Assembly: GCA_001899635.1 (NCBI GenBank)
Contig: MKVQ01000020.1
Location: forward strand, 1-64,000
Length of the DNA: 64,000 bases
DNA from: Myxococcales bacterium 68-20
GTDB lineage: Bacteria; Myxococcota_A; Polyangia; Polyangiales; Polyangiaceae
Reading direction: 5' to 3'
Shown: positions 1-8,940 of the stretch, in pieces
Numbering within the stretch: the stretch's first letter is position 1
How the letters are laid out: each line of letters opens with the position of its first letter
Position numbers and translations under genes: made by a program
The notes under the pieces: generated by a model
What the model was told of the DNA's origin: nothing
Seen by the model: the letters and a program-made list of their open reading frames with translations, nothing else
Databases searched by the model: none

Positions 1-120
1 GGCGCTCTCGTCGATCGCTTCGCCCAGCACTGCCACGTCATCGACATCGACACCGACTCCTGGCGTCACAAGGAAGCGCTCAAGCGCGGCAAGGGCCGCA
101 AACCGAAGAGCGACGACTGA
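1..120 (+). CDS. istB: IS21-type transposition helper IstB, C-terminal end (partial)
   Basis: The window opens inside a reading frame that ends at a TGA at 118-120, giving 39 residues. They include DRFAQHCHVIDI followed by DSWRHKEALK, which matches the end of the AAA+ domain of IstB proteins (typically DRLxHHCxxI then DSWRxK). IstB is the ATP-binding helper of IS21-family transposases. The basic tail GKGRKPKSDD is also usual. The rest of the gene and the istA transposase would lie upstream of the window. A strong hairpin follows directly, so this is the right-hand end of the element or very near it. The terminal inverted repeat could not be identified. Confidence 0.7.
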   Translation, partial: GALVDRFAQHCHVIDIDTDSWRHKEALKRGKGRKPKSDD

Positions 121-125
121 CCGAT

Positions 126-167
126 CGCGACCTCGAGACGGCGCTGCCGCGCCGCCCCGAGGTCGCG
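126..167 (+). terminator. Hairpin after istB, likely terminator
   Basis: A perfect 10-bp inverted repeat (CGCGACCTCG at 126-135, CGAGGTCGCG at 158-167) encloses a 22-nt GC-rich loop, 6 bp after the istB stop codon. A T-rich stretch (TTCTTCCGTTTT) follows. Position and structure fit a rho-independent terminator, although the T tract is interrupted. Confidence 0.55.
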
Positions 168-326
168 TCCGATTCTTCCGTTTTGATGTGGCCGGCTACA
201 CGAGGTCTCTCCGCTCGACAAGCAAGCCGTCGCGCTCACGCCGACGCAGCTCGGACAGTGCCTCGAGCGAAGGGACCGACGAGCCAACGTTCGCCAGGAC
301 GGTATAAACGTTGCGCTGCGGAGCAC

Positions 327-1526
327 ATGGCCGAAGGGGTCGCGACAGCTCATCTCTCGCGACCGAGCACGAGCATAATCGGCCTGAACGCTGCCAACTT
401 CTTCCTCGCAGAGGTCGTCGGCGTCGTCCTCCCGTTCTTGAACGCCCTGCTGCGCGAGCGAGGCTGGCGTTACGACACGATTGGAGTCGCGACATCGACC
501 GTCGGACTCGGCGTCTTCCTGTTCCAGACGCCAGCAGGAATGATCGTCGATCGTGTTCGAGCGCGCCGCCTATTGCTCGCGTTGGCCTCTATCGTGCTCG
601 GCTTTTGCTTCGGCCTCATCCCCATCGCCGCGACATTCCGAGCGGTCATCTTCCCGCTGCTGTTCGTTGCTGGCCTAAGCCAAGCTTTCTTCCAGCCGCT
701 TCTTGGGGCACTGGCGCTCGCGCTCGCCGAACACGACGGCATGAGCCGCATGATGGGCCAGAATCAGGCGTGGAATCACGCTGGGAACATCGCCGCCGCA
801 CTTGGGGCGATGGTGCTCGCCACGACTTTCGGCATCGAATCGATCTTCCTGGCGATCCTGGCCGCGTCGCTCCTAGCCGCCACTTCGACGCAACTCATCC
901 AGCAGAAGCGCATGGTCGCCGACGCATCCGCAGAGGCACGACCAGCATCTCGCGGCTTCGTGCTCCGCGACAGGCGAGCCGTGCTCCTGCTGGTATCGAC
1001 CGCGCTCTTCCATCTGGCGAACGCTCCCGTGATGCCGATGGTGGCGCTCGACATCAAGCGCCTGCACGGCACGGACGCGCAGGTGGCGGCCGTAGTCCTC
1101 ATCGCGCAGACCGTGATGGTGCCCGTCGCGTACCTCGCCGGAAGACTCGGTGATCGATTCGGACGAAAGCCGGTCACGCTCGTCGGCTTCGCGGCGCTCC
1201 CTGTTCGGATCTTTCTGTACTCGCTCACCGACAAGCCAGCCGTGCTTCTTGCACTCCAATCGCTCGACGGAATCGGCGCAGGGCTCTACGGCGTCCTCGT
1301 CCCCTCGATGTGCGCCGACATCACGGAGGGGAAGGGCCGCTTCAACACACTGCTCGGGATGGTCGCGACGGCGCAGGCGCTCGGAGGCGTGCTCGGTCCG
1401 CTGGGGTCGGGCCTCGTTCTCCAACATCTCGGGTTCAAGGCCGCATTCGACACCTACGCCCTCGTCGCCCTCTTGGGGGCGGTCCTCTTCTTCTGGAAGA
1501 TGCCGGAGACGAGATGCCCGCGCTGA
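327..1526 (+). CDS. Major facilitator superfamily (MFS) transporter
   Basis: Inner-membrane secondary transporter of about 399 residues with roughly 12 hydrophobic segments. The start at ATG 327 is chosen because hydrophobic sequence begins soon after it (SIIGLNAANFFLAEVVGVVL); the frame is open further upstream but that part looks non-coding. MFS signatures are visible: GxxxDRxRxRR between helices 2 and 3 (MIVDRVRARR) and the equivalent AGRLGDRFGRKP in the second half. The substrate cannot be told. The stop lies inside the next gene (13-bp overlap), so the two are probably translationally coupled. The C-terminal half resembles the convergent MFS gene at 2901-4127 (shared FHxANAP, AGRLGDRxGR and QxLDG motifs), so the two are related. 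Confidence 0.85.
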   Translation: MAEGVATAHLSRPSTSIIGLNAANFFLAEVVGVVLPFLNALLRERGWRYDTIGVATSTVGLGVFLFQTPAGMIVDRVRARRLLLALASIVLGFCFGLIPIAATFRAVIFPLLFVAGLSQAFFQPLLGALALALAEHDGMSRMMGQNQAWNHAGNIAAALGAMVLATTFGIESIFLAILAASLLAATSTQLIQQKRMVADASAEARPASRGFVLRDRRAVLLLVSTALFHLANAPVMPMVALDIKRLHGTDAQVAAVVLIAQTVMVPVAYLAGRLGDRFGRKPVTLVGFAALPVRIFLYSLTDKPAVLLALQSLDGIGAGLYGVLVPSMCADITEGKGRFNTLLGMVATAQALGGVLGPLGSGLVLQHLGFKAAFDTYALVALLGAVLFFWKMPETRCPR

Positions 1527-2782
1527 GCACCATCGGCACCGTCGCTATCTTCATCGTCACGCTGACGCTGATCCTCGCGCCGCCACGAGGATGGCATGAG
1601 GGGTGGTGGGCTGCGCTCGGTGCGGTCGCGATGATCGCGCTAGGACTCGTGACACCAGCGCAGGCACTCGAAATGGTGTGGCTGTCGCGGAACGTGATGC
1701 TGTTTCTAGTTGCCTTGCTCCTTCTCTCCGCGCTGGTCGAATCGAGCGGGTTCTTCGAGTGGGCTGCCCTCCACGCGAGTCGCCGCGCTGGAGGCGACGG
1801 CATGCGACTCTTCCGCAACGTTTTCGTCCTTGGTGCCTTCGTGACGACGGTGCTCTCGCTCGACACGACGGCGGTGATGCTGACCCCCATTGTCGTGGCA
1901 TTCGTCCAACGACTTCGGTTACCGGCACGGCCGTACATCATCGCGACGGCGTTCGTGTCGAATGTCGCCTCGCTGACGCTCCCCATCAGCAACCTGACGA
2001 ACCTTCTCTTCGCGGACGCGTTCCATATTCCCTTCGGGCGATTCGCGCTGCGCATGGTGGGGCCGCAGCTCGTCGCCGCGGCTGCGACCTATCTCCTCTT
2101 GCGGTGGCGTTTTCGCAACGAGCTTCACGCGTCGTTCGACGCGCAAGGTCTCGCGGAGCCATCGTCCGTCGTGGCCGATCCGCGGTACTTTCGAGCCGCC
2201 GCGCTCGTGCTCGTGCTCGTGCTCGGCGGGTACTTCGTGACGCCGCTCTTCGGCGTCGAACCGTACGTCGTCGCGTTCGGCGGGGCTCTCGTGCTTGCGT
2301 TCCTCGGTGTCCGGCGTCGTCGCGTCGGGCTTCGGACGCTCCGGGCGATCTCGTGGGGCCTCTTCCCGCTCGTGCTCGGACTCTTCGTGGTCGTCAGGGG
2401 TCTCGAAAACCTCGGCGTCGTCACGGCCGCGTCCCTCTGGTTCTCGGGCATGGCTGGGCACTCGATGGGCCGTATCCTCATCGCGTCCGGGGCCGCGGCG
2501 GCTGCATCGAACGTGATGAACAATCTCCCGGCTGCGCTCCTAGCCCGCGACGTCCTTCAGGCTCCGGGAGTCGATCATGCCGGCGTCTTTGGCGCGCTCC
2601 TCGGTCTCAACATTGGTCCGACGATCATGCCCACGGGTTCGCTGGCGACGTTGCTCGTGCTCGACATCGCGCGAAAGAAGGGCGAAGGCGTACGTGGCTT
2701 CGAGATGATCAAGACGGGCTGGTGGGTCACCCCGCTCGTCCTCCTGCTGGCGTCGCTCACGCTCGCAGCGCTCGACGGCTGA
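1514..2782 (+). CDS. ArsB-like arsenite/anion efflux permease
   Basis: About 422 residues and about 10-11 hydrophobic segments. The start at ATG 1514 lies inside the end of the MFS gene. Features typical of the ArsB/ion-transporter superfamily are the LSLDTTAVMLTPIV motif, LPISNLTNLLFADAF, and the late SNVMNNLPAALLA motif followed by GLNIGPTIMPTGSLATLL. ArsB proteins extrude arsenite from the cytoplasm. No arsR or arsC lies in the window, so the arsenic role is a family inference; other anions are possible. The overlap with the upstream MFS gene suggests a two-gene transport operon. Confidence 0.8.
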   Translation: MPALSTIGTVAIFIVTLTLILAPPRGWHEGWWAALGAVAMIALGLVTPAQALEMVWLSRNVMLFLVALLLLSALVESSGFFEWAALHASRRAGGDGMRLFRNVFVLGAFVTTVLSLDTTAVMLTPIVVAFVQRLRLPARPYIIATAFVSNVASLTLPISNLTNLLFADAFHIPFGRFALRMVGPQLVAAAATYLLLRWRFRNELHASFDAQGLAEPSSVVADPRYFRAAALVLVLVLGGYFVTPLFGVEPYVVAFGGALVLAFLGVRRRRVGLRTLRAISWGLFPLVLGLFVVVRGLENLGVVTAASLWFSGMAGHSMGRILIASGAAAAASNVMNNLPAALLARDVLQAPGVDHAGVFGALLGLNIGPTIMPTGSLATLLVLDIARKKGEGVRGFEMIKTGWWVTPLVLLLASLTLAALDG

Positions 2783-2900
2783 GGGCTCCGCCAGTGGGAT
2801 GGCTCACCGACGCATCGTTCCGATGCGCAAGCATGCAGCGTGCGCGGACGCGCCAGCCTCGGGCGAGCCCGTGGACGTGTGACAGCTACATCATGACCGG

Positions 2901-4127
2901 TCAGACACCGCGCGGATCGGTGGGCGCCAACGCATCGCGGGGCTGACCTCGCGAGGCCGGCGCGAGGGTCTCGGGGATGAAGAGCGCCACGAGCAACGTA
3001 GCGGCTGCGCCGGTCGCGGCCAGGATGGCGAACATCTGCCGATATCCGAGCCAGGCCACGAGCACGCTCGCCACCGCCGGTCCCACCGCTGACCCCGTCA
3101 CGAGGGACGAGCCGACGAGGACCTGCGCGGTACCCGTGCGCGTGGGGTCGGCGATGCGGTCGGTGACCCACGCTGCGGCCATGACGGCAAACAGCGCCTG
3201 CGCAAGGCCGTCGAGGACCTGGATGAACAGCACCTGACGATGGGAACTGGCGATCGCGACGAGCGCCATACGTACCGTCATCGCGAGCCATCCAACGACG
3301 AGTACGGGATGACGACCGATTCGATCTCCCAATCGACCAGCCGGCCAGACTGCCAGCATCCAGACGATGTTGCTGATGACGAATGCGTAGGACAGGTGGC
3401 GTTCGCTCGCGGCGAGGTGGTCCTTCATGAAGAGACCGAGGTAGACACCACCTGGAGCGTTCGCGACGTGGAACAGGACCATGGCGGCGACGAAGAGCCA
3501 GATCGTTCGGTCTCGCCACCAATCCCGCGAGGTCGCGCGAGGTCGTTCGCTCGAGACGACAGAGGGGAGTCCTCGAGGCTCGTGGACGAGCAACGCGAGC
3601 GCCACTGCGCCAGCTTGACAGAACGCCACGAGCACCAGAACTGCGTCGAGGCCCCTCCACTCTGCGATAGCACCCCCAGTCAAGGCCATGAGCACCACCC
3701 CGACGGGCTTCCAGAGGCGCAGGGCGCCGAGCGCAGAACCGGTCCGGCCACCGCCCGAGAGCCGGGTCGCTTCGGCACCGGCAAGGCTTTCGACGGTGGC
3801 TCGACATGCGCCGTTCTCGGCGAAGAGGGCCACCAAGAACGCCAACCAGAAGAGGTCTCGCGCCGTCCGCAGGGCGACGGACGCGATAGCCAGTACGGCG
3901 AGCGCGACGAGCAGGAACGGTTTGCGCCGATTCACCCGGTCGGACACCAACCCGACCGGGAACTGAGCCAAGCCTGCGAGGGCGGCCAACGTCGAGATCA
4001 GGCCGACCGAGCTGGGCGAAAGACCTCGCTGCGTGAGGTACAGCGGTAGATAGGGCAGCGTGAAGCCGATGCCGGCCATACCGAAGAGGTACGAACCGTA
4101 AAGCCCGATTCGATTGCGCAGGCTCAT
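2901..4127 (-). CDS. MFS transporter, convergent with the ArsB-like gene
   Basis: About 408 residues starting MSLRNRIGLYGSYLFG at the CAT at 4125-4127; upstream in-frame sequence is Arg/Ser-rich and not membrane-like. Twelve hydrophobic segments are expected, with the MFS loop GLVSDRVNRRKP after helix 2 and the second-half equivalent AGRLGDRIGRHP. It resembles multidrug or sugar efflux MFS proteins, and more closely the MFS protein encoded at 327-1526. The gene points toward the ArsB-like gene, with 118 bp between the two stop codons. Substrate unknown. Confidence 0.85.
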   Translation of the reverse strand: MSLRNRIGLYGSYLFGMAGIGFTLPYLPLYLTQRGLSPSSVGLISTLAALAGLAQFPVGLVSDRVNRRKPFLLVALAVLAIASVALRTARDLFWLAFLVALFAENGACRATVESLAGAEATRLSGGGRTGSALGALRLWKPVGVVLMALTGGAIAEWRGLDAVLVLVAFCQAGAVALALLVHEPRGLPSVVSSERPRATSRDWWRDRTIWLFVAAMVLFHVANAPGGVYLGLFMKDHLAASERHLSYAFVISNIVWMLAVWPAGRLGDRIGRHPVLVVGWLAMTVRMALVAIASSHRQVLFIQVLDGLAQALFAVMAAAWVTDRIADPTRTGTAQVLVGSSLVTGSAVGPAVASVLVAWLGYRQMFAILAATGAAATLLVALFIPETLAPASRGQPRDALAPTDPRGV

Positions 4128-4308
4128 GGCACGACTCCGATGGATCGAGCCCGAGTGTGCCGTCAGGGTGGGCGACGACCTCGGCCTTCGACAACGGCCC
4201 CCATCGTTTCGGCACCTACAAGCCACATACCATTCCGCTGACGCGTGTGACTCGCGGTGCGAGGCTTGCAAGCTGCAAGCAAGGGGGGGGGCGTTTGGAG
4301 AAACCACC

Positions 4309-5037
4309 ATGAGCCCCGCATCTCGGCTATCTCACCATCTCTGTAGCTGGCTCGTAGGTTCTGCCGCCGCAGGGTTGGTCATCATCACGGCTCCGCTAGT
4401 GCACGCTCAGCCGCCTCTTCCGCCTGCTGTCGGAGGTCCAGGCCAGCCGCCGCCTCAACAGCAACCCACGAGCGTCCGGGGAGTCGTCGGTCAGTATCTC
4501 GTGACCCCCAACGGTAACGTGGACGGACTGTTGTTGTCCGACAACACCATCGTTCGGTTTCCGCCTCATCTCGGCGCGCAGCTTGCCAAGATCGTGAAGC
4601 CCCGCGACCGCGTGACGGTAACTGGGTACACCTGGATTCCTAAGTCCATACAGGCAAGCACGATCACCAACGAGACGACTCGCCGCTCGATCACCGATAC
4701 TCCGCCGGCCCCCGGGACTCCACCGCCCATTCCGCCCGCACGGGTTGAACAGCAGCAGATGAGCGCGCGCGGAACGATCAGAGCGCTCACGCATGCTCCT
4801 GCTGGCGAGGTCGATGGTGCGGTTCTCACCGACGGCACGATCGTCCACTTCCCGCCTCACGTCGGCAGCCAGTTCGCGAACCTGCTGCGGGAAGGCCAGC
4901 AACTCGCCGCGACGGGCTACGGCGTAGCGAACTCTTATGGGCGGGGCATGGACGCCAACGCGCTCGGACCGGCCCTGGACCGGTTGCAACCTGTCAATCC
5001 GCCAGTGCCGGCACCGGGAATGCCGCCGCCTAGGTAG
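4309..5037 (+). CDS. Secreted protein with two OB-fold-like repeats
   Basis: About 242 residues. The start at ATG 4309 follows a TTGGAG ribosome-binding site at 4295-4300. Residues 1-35 form a signal peptide (hydrophobic LVGSAAAGLVIITAPLV, cleavage near VHAQ). Two similar repeats of about 55 residues follow, each with RGxxxxL, G-x-VDG, a short strand ending TIVxFPPHxGxQ/SxA, and a closing VTGY/AATGYG. They sit at about residues 49-105 and 149-205, joined by Pro-rich linkers. The arrangement suggests tandem small beta-barrels, with a Pro-rich tail. The export signal points to the periplasm or cell surface. Biochemical role unknown. Confidence 0.75.
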   Translation: MSPASRLSHHLCSWLVGSAAAGLVIITAPLVHAQPPLPPAVGGPGQPPPQQQPTSVRGVVGQYLVTPNGNVDGLLLSDNTIVRFPPHLGAQLAKIVKPRDRVTVTGYTWIPKSIQASTITNETTRRSITDTPPAPGTPPPIPPARVEQQQMSARGTIRALTHAPAGEVDGAVLTDGTIVHFPPHVGSQFANLLREGQQLAATGYGVANSYGRGMDANALGPALDRLQPVNPPVPAPGMPPPR

Positions 5038-5323
5038 AGTAGACCTCGAGCCCCTGCACGTCGCTCCCCGGAACTGGCGCGAGAACGCGAGCACGAGAAC
5101 CGGATCCCCGGCGCGGTGGTGTCCATTCGAGCCTTCCGGCCTGGCTTTTCCGCACTCCAGGCACCGGCTCTCGCCAGCGACGAGCCACGCGAGGTCGGTC
5201 AAGACCGGGTTGGCGCTCGTCTTCGCTCAACTCGACAGCGCGGTTGAAGGCGAACGAATTGCTACCGAGCGAGGGCCGTTGCCTCATGAGGTTTGCTACC
5301 GACGTAGCGGCCGAGGAGGTGCG

Positions 5324-6636
5324 ATGGCGATCACTGCAGCGGCGCGACGGGAGCTCATCGAGGCGGTGGGTGTGCGATACAGAGCAGCGAGCTCCCCGGA
5401 CAGGAGCCGCATCCTTGAAGAATTCGTGGCCTTGACGGGGTTCCACCGGAAGCACGCCATCAGGGTTCTGAACACCAATTCGGCGACGCTGGCAGAGCGA
5501 CCGTCGGCTGACAGATTGCGGCCTCGACTCTACGACGAGGCCGTTCGTCAACGCGTGATCGTCCTGTGGGAGGCGTCCGACCGAATCTGCGGGAAACGAC
5601 AGCGGGCGCTCATCCCGATTCTGCTTCCCGCGCTCGAGAAGCATGGCCACCTGAAGCTGGACGAAGCCGTCCGCACGCGCGTGCTTGCCGCTAGCGCATC
5701 GACACTCGATAGGCTGCTGCGCGAGCCCCGAGCCACATCCGGAAGGAAGAGACGTCGGGCCGCGGCCGCCGGAGGTGTCCGCAAAAGCGTGCCCGTGCGT
5801 ACGTTCGCGGATTGGAAGGACCCACCGCCAGGATTCCTGGGGGCGGACCTCGACGCCCAATGCGGGGATGTCTCCGCCGGAAGCTTCGCTCACACGCTCG
5901 TCCTCACCGATGTCGCAAGCGGTTGGACGGGATGCGTCGCCCTGATCGTTCGAGAGGGCGCCCTCGTGGCGGACGCGATCGAGCGCCCTCGCGAGACGAT
6001 GCCGTTCCCGCTGCGTGGGATAGACACAGACAACGGCAGCGAGTTCGTGAACGAGGTGCTGCTCGCGTATTGCAGCGACCGAGGCATTGAGTTCACACTA
6101 GCGCGTCCGTATCGAAAGAACGACCAGGCTTGGGTCGAGCAGAAGAACGGAGCAGTCGTCCGACGACTGGTCGGGTACGGGCGGCTCGAAGGCGTTGCGG
6201 CCGGGCACGCGCTCGCCCGCTCGCCCGGCTGTATTCGGGGTCGCGGCTGTTCGTGAACTTCTTCCAGCCGTCGTTCAAGCTGGCCGAGAAGAAGCGTGTC
6301 GGCGCTCGCGTCAGCAAGCGATACCACGCCCCCGAGACACCGAGTGCCCGGCTGCTCGGGAGCAACGTCATCGAGCCGGTGATGAAGGAGCGCCTTCGCG
6401 CCGTACTCGCCACACTTGATCCGCTCCGCCTGCTCGACGAGATCCGAACCGTTCAGCAGCATCTTGCGAGTCTGGCTGCCGGCGAGACCACCCACGTGCT
6501 CCCGCACCGAGACGCCGATCTCGAACGCTTCCTGAAGAGTCTCGGAGAGGCGTGGCGAGGCGGCGAGATCCGACCGACACATCGAGCTCCAGAGAAGCCC
6601 CTCCGCCACTGGTTCCGATGCTCGCCATCGACGTGA
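5324..6636 (+). pseudogene. DDE transposase/integrase-core gene, frameshifted
   Basis: The start at ATG 5324 is preceded by a strong GAGGAGGT site (5313-5320). The first frame encodes an N-terminal helix-turn-helix region and an integrase-core domain with a plausible catalytic triad: D175 (GADLDAQ; D177 is the alternative), D236 (GIDTDNGSEF) and E272 (WVEQKN). D236 and E272 are 35 residues apart, as in DD35E enzymes. The frame breaks near 6195-6215. The next frame continues with LFVNFFQPSFKLAEKK, RLRAVLATLDPLRLLDEI and ETTHVLPHRDADL, typical of the C-terminal half of the same family. The end (HWFRCSPST) departs from what the family usually shows, suggesting 3' truncation too. An inactive IS remnant. 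Confidence 0.8.
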
Positions 6637-6899
6637 AGGGAGATTTGCCGAACGACGGACGCATTCAACGCTCCGTTGTCGCCGCGCTCTCCGAGCGTGA
6701 CGGAGATCGGAGCGTGACAGAGAGAGACGAGGGCGGGCCGATACATTCAGCATGTCTTTCGCACGGACGGAAACGCCCGCTGGCATTTTGCCCTCTTGGG
6801 CCGTTCACGCCAGTGCCGATTTCGAGAGCTGGCTCGCGGCCAGTCCGAGCTGACTCTGGCCCACCTTGTGTACGCAACGTGATCTCGCAGCGTAGAACA

Positions 6900-7005
6900 C
6901 GCAGTAGGCGGAGTTGCGGAAGCGATCGACGGCGCTTTGCGCGAGCAGGACGTCGTCGAACATCGCGAGCCACTCGGCGGTGTCACGGTTGGATGTGACG
7001 ATCAT
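6900..7005 (-). pseudogene. Fragment of an IstB-like ATPase
   Basis: Reading leftward from 7005, about 34 residues (MIVTSNRDTAEWLAM, then LLAQSAVDRFRNSAY) match the sensor/C-terminal region of IstB-like helpers (IVTSNRDxxEW and the xxSAxDRLxNxAY segment). The frame then degenerates; a shifted frame may continue the tail. No Walker A or B region precedes it. It differs in sequence from the istB end at 1-120, so it comes from a different element. Together with the broken transposase upstream it marks a mobile-DNA scar. Confidence 0.6.
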
Positions 7006-7327
7006 CGAGCCGCAGCCGGCCTGGCTCGGATCCGGCCACGCGATCTCGGTAAGCAGCGGCCGACCCGAACAATGGGCGGAGGCGGTTTCCCTGCTCTCCG
7101 CTCCCGAGAACTCTCGGAGTGAGCAGCTTCGGTCGAAGGCTTCGGAGCCGCTTCGCCGAGAAGCTCGGTGCGGTCGCGCCCTGAGCTAGGTAGGGTTCGG
7201 GAGCTCGCGAGCGCGCCCCCTGCCGGTACACACGCCCAATGCGCGGGGCTTCGGGACGTCGGAGCCATGGCGCGATGGGTCAGCTGGGTGGCGCGTGGCG
7301 TGATCCGTCAGCACGGGGCGCCGGCAG
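7006..7327. other. Stretch without recognisable gene
   Basis: No frame here has recognisable motifs or convincing codon bias on either strand. It lies between the istB fragment and a truncated host gene, and is probably decayed insertion-site DNA. Confidence 0.5.
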
Positions 7328-7441
7328 TCAGCCCGCGTCGCCGCCTTCGTAAAGCACCACGATGGCCTTGCCGAACCCGCGCAAGAGCGCGGCGCGATCG
7401 ACTACGCCGTACAGATCGACGTCCACGTTCAAGAACCGCAC
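7328..7441 (-). pseudogene. N-terminal stub of a gene paired with the next upstream CDS
   Basis: A GTG at 7439-7441 opens a 37-codon frame (RFLNVDVDLYGVVDR, then GKAIVVLYEGG) ending at a TGA at 7328-7330. Codon bias is strong up to the stop and absent after it. It lies 40 bp downstream of the 181-residue CDS on the same strand. From memory, related small myxobacterial proteins beginning RxLNVDxxLxS are longer and follow such a gene, so this looks like the surviving 5' end of a gene cut by the mobile-element scar on its left. A genuine 37-residue protein cannot be excluded. Confidence 0.5.
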
Positions 7442-7481
7442 GGCGGCTCGTCCTGCGGATCGACGGCGCCCGCCCGATCGC

Positions 7482-8027
7482 TCACGATGCCTCCGTCGGA
7501 CCGGTGTACAGATCGAACGCGGACCTCGTACCCATCACGTCGAGCCGCACGAGACCGTTCTCGACCCGGTACTCCCACGGCGGCTCGACGAATCTCGACC
7601 AGAGTTTCCGCCCTTCGAGATTCCAGGCCGCGATCTCCAGCTCGGCAGATATCACGACCACGTCATCGTGTCGTGCCCACGACCAGAAGCCCATCTCGGC
7701 GGCGTCTTCCCACAGCCTCTTCGGCGTTCGCAGGTCGTAAGCGAGGAGGCGTTCCCCCGCGCCGAGGAACAGGCGCCCGGTCTCGGGCACGACGAGGACG
7801 CCGGGGCAAAAGCCGGCGTCCAATCCGGGCGCATACCTCTGGACGACGACGAGGAACGGCCAGTCGTTGCCGGACCGCCTGACCTCGATCCAAGAGAGTG
7901 AGCTGTCGGGCCTGGTGACGCCGAGCTCGTCCACGAGCCCTGCGTGCTGCTTGGCGACGCCGAACGAGGCGGAAGGCAGGCCGCAACCGACCTTGAGCGA
8001 GTACCCACCGACGGAGACCTGGAACAT
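7482..8027 (-). CDS. Conserved hypothetical protein, beta-propeller-blade-like
   Basis: 181 residues from ATG 8027 (MFQVSVGGYSLKVGCG). The frame stays open through the tRNA-Ser on its right, but that part is tRNA antisense and is excluded. The protein has repeated strands with Trp/Tyr-rich turns (GVLVVPETGRLFLGAGERLL, RLWEDAAEMGFWSW, AAWNLEGRKLWSR) resembling PQQ/WD-type blades. No signal peptide or membrane segment is seen. The stub of a partner gene follows 40 bp downstream. Function unknown. Confidence 0.65.
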   Translation of the reverse strand: MFQVSVGGYSLKVGCGLPSASFGVAKQHAGLVDELGVTRPDSSLSWIEVRRSGNDWPFLVVVQRYAPGLDAGFCPGVLVVPETGRLFLGAGERLLAYDLRTPKRLWEDAAEMGFWSWARHDDVVVISAELEIAAWNLEGRKLWSRFVEPPWEYRVENGLVRLDVMGTRSAFDLYTGPTEAS

Positions 8028-8083
8028 CGGACGGGGTAGTTTGGCGCGAAGTTTGGCGCGACGCCAAAGTCGGCTCGTAAGTA

Positions 8084-8171
8084 TGGCGGAGGAGGAGAGA
8101 TTCGAACTCCCGGTGGGTTGCCCCACGGCGGTTTTCAAAACCGCTGCCTTAGACCACTCGGCCACTCCTCC
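8084..8171 (-). tRNA. tRNA-Ser (anticodon UGA)
   Basis: Read on the minus strand, a complete class II cloverleaf: acceptor GGAGGAG (from 8171) pairing with CTCCTCC; anticodon stem GCGGT/ACCGC with loop TTTGAAA (anticodon TGA); a long variable arm; T arm GGGAG-TTCGAAT-CTCTC; discriminator G at 8087. The 3' CCA is encoded (8084-8086). It decodes UCA and probably other UCN serine codons. Confidence 0.95.
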
Positions 8172-8386
8172 AAGTACGGGTGCCTACTCTACTTCGTCTG
8201 GCCCCGTCCTCCAGAGGTTTCGTCAAGGTCGAGCTCCACCGACTTCACTTGGCCTTCCTGACGGGCTCCAAGCCGACGACGCCGCGCGCTCTGGCGGGGC
8301 TGCAGCGGGGCCACCGTCGGCGTACTCCACGGCGCCGACATGCGAGCCCGAGCTCGAGCTCGGCTCGCGAAGCCCTGGCGGTTGGG

Positions 8387-8869
8387 TCAGTAGGGTATGC
8401 GGCAGCCGATGACCACGTCGACGCGCCCGGACGGCGCGCCGGTGGTCGCCGAGCACGCGGTCCCACGGAGGATGACCTTCGTCAGGGCTTGCGGGTCGTC
8501 GAACGACCAGCCGTTCTCGTCCTCGTTCGGGATGGGGAGCTCGTTGACGTTGCGGTCCGTGATCGAGAGCTTCATGGAAACTCGGTCGCCGAGCTCGACG
8601 AGGTCGGCGACGGTGAGGACGGCGGCGACGAGTGAGCGTGTTCCGAGAAGGGCAGTTTCGTGCGCGGTCCCTTGTCGACTTGGGCGAGCCCACGCTTCAG
8701 CTCGAGAAGGCACGCATCGCGTCCCTGGCCGAATGAGCCTGGGCGCGTCGCGATCGGGGCGGCCGTTCTCGAGGGACTCGAGGCGCAGCGTTCCTTTTTG
8801 GTGCAGACCTTTGTAAGGAAACGGCGGCGCGCTCGTCCATCGGCGCGTGCGGGCACGTCGCTCTCGCAC
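8387..8869 (-). pseudogene. C-terminal region of a VWA-type surface protein, probably a fragment
   Basis: The last 80 or so residues (from about 8630 down to the TGA at 8387) are well coded and similar in layout to the end of the VWA lipoprotein at 48025-49416. A short strand (PIPNEDENGWSFDDP) is followed by TKVILRGTACS and then VDVVIGC, against VPFDAPGAPDEGW, SRIELVGSACE and LTARFPC there. The upstream half of the frame has weak coding character, and another frame (RDACLLELKRGLAQVDKG) looks more protein-like at 8640-8740, suggesting a frameshift. No VWA domain remains. The gene faces ompA across about 70 bp. A small intact protein is the alternative. Confidence 0.4.
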
Positions 8870-8940
8870 GCCTGAGGTTCATCACGGTTACGGACACGGC
8901 GGCCGCACCTCGAAGCGCGGTCTCCTTCGGAGGATTTTCG

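Noticed and set aside
8028-8165. N-terminal extension of the 181-residue protein beginning MAEWSKAAV
   Set aside because: This peptide is the antisense/read-through of the tRNA-Ser, not protein coding.
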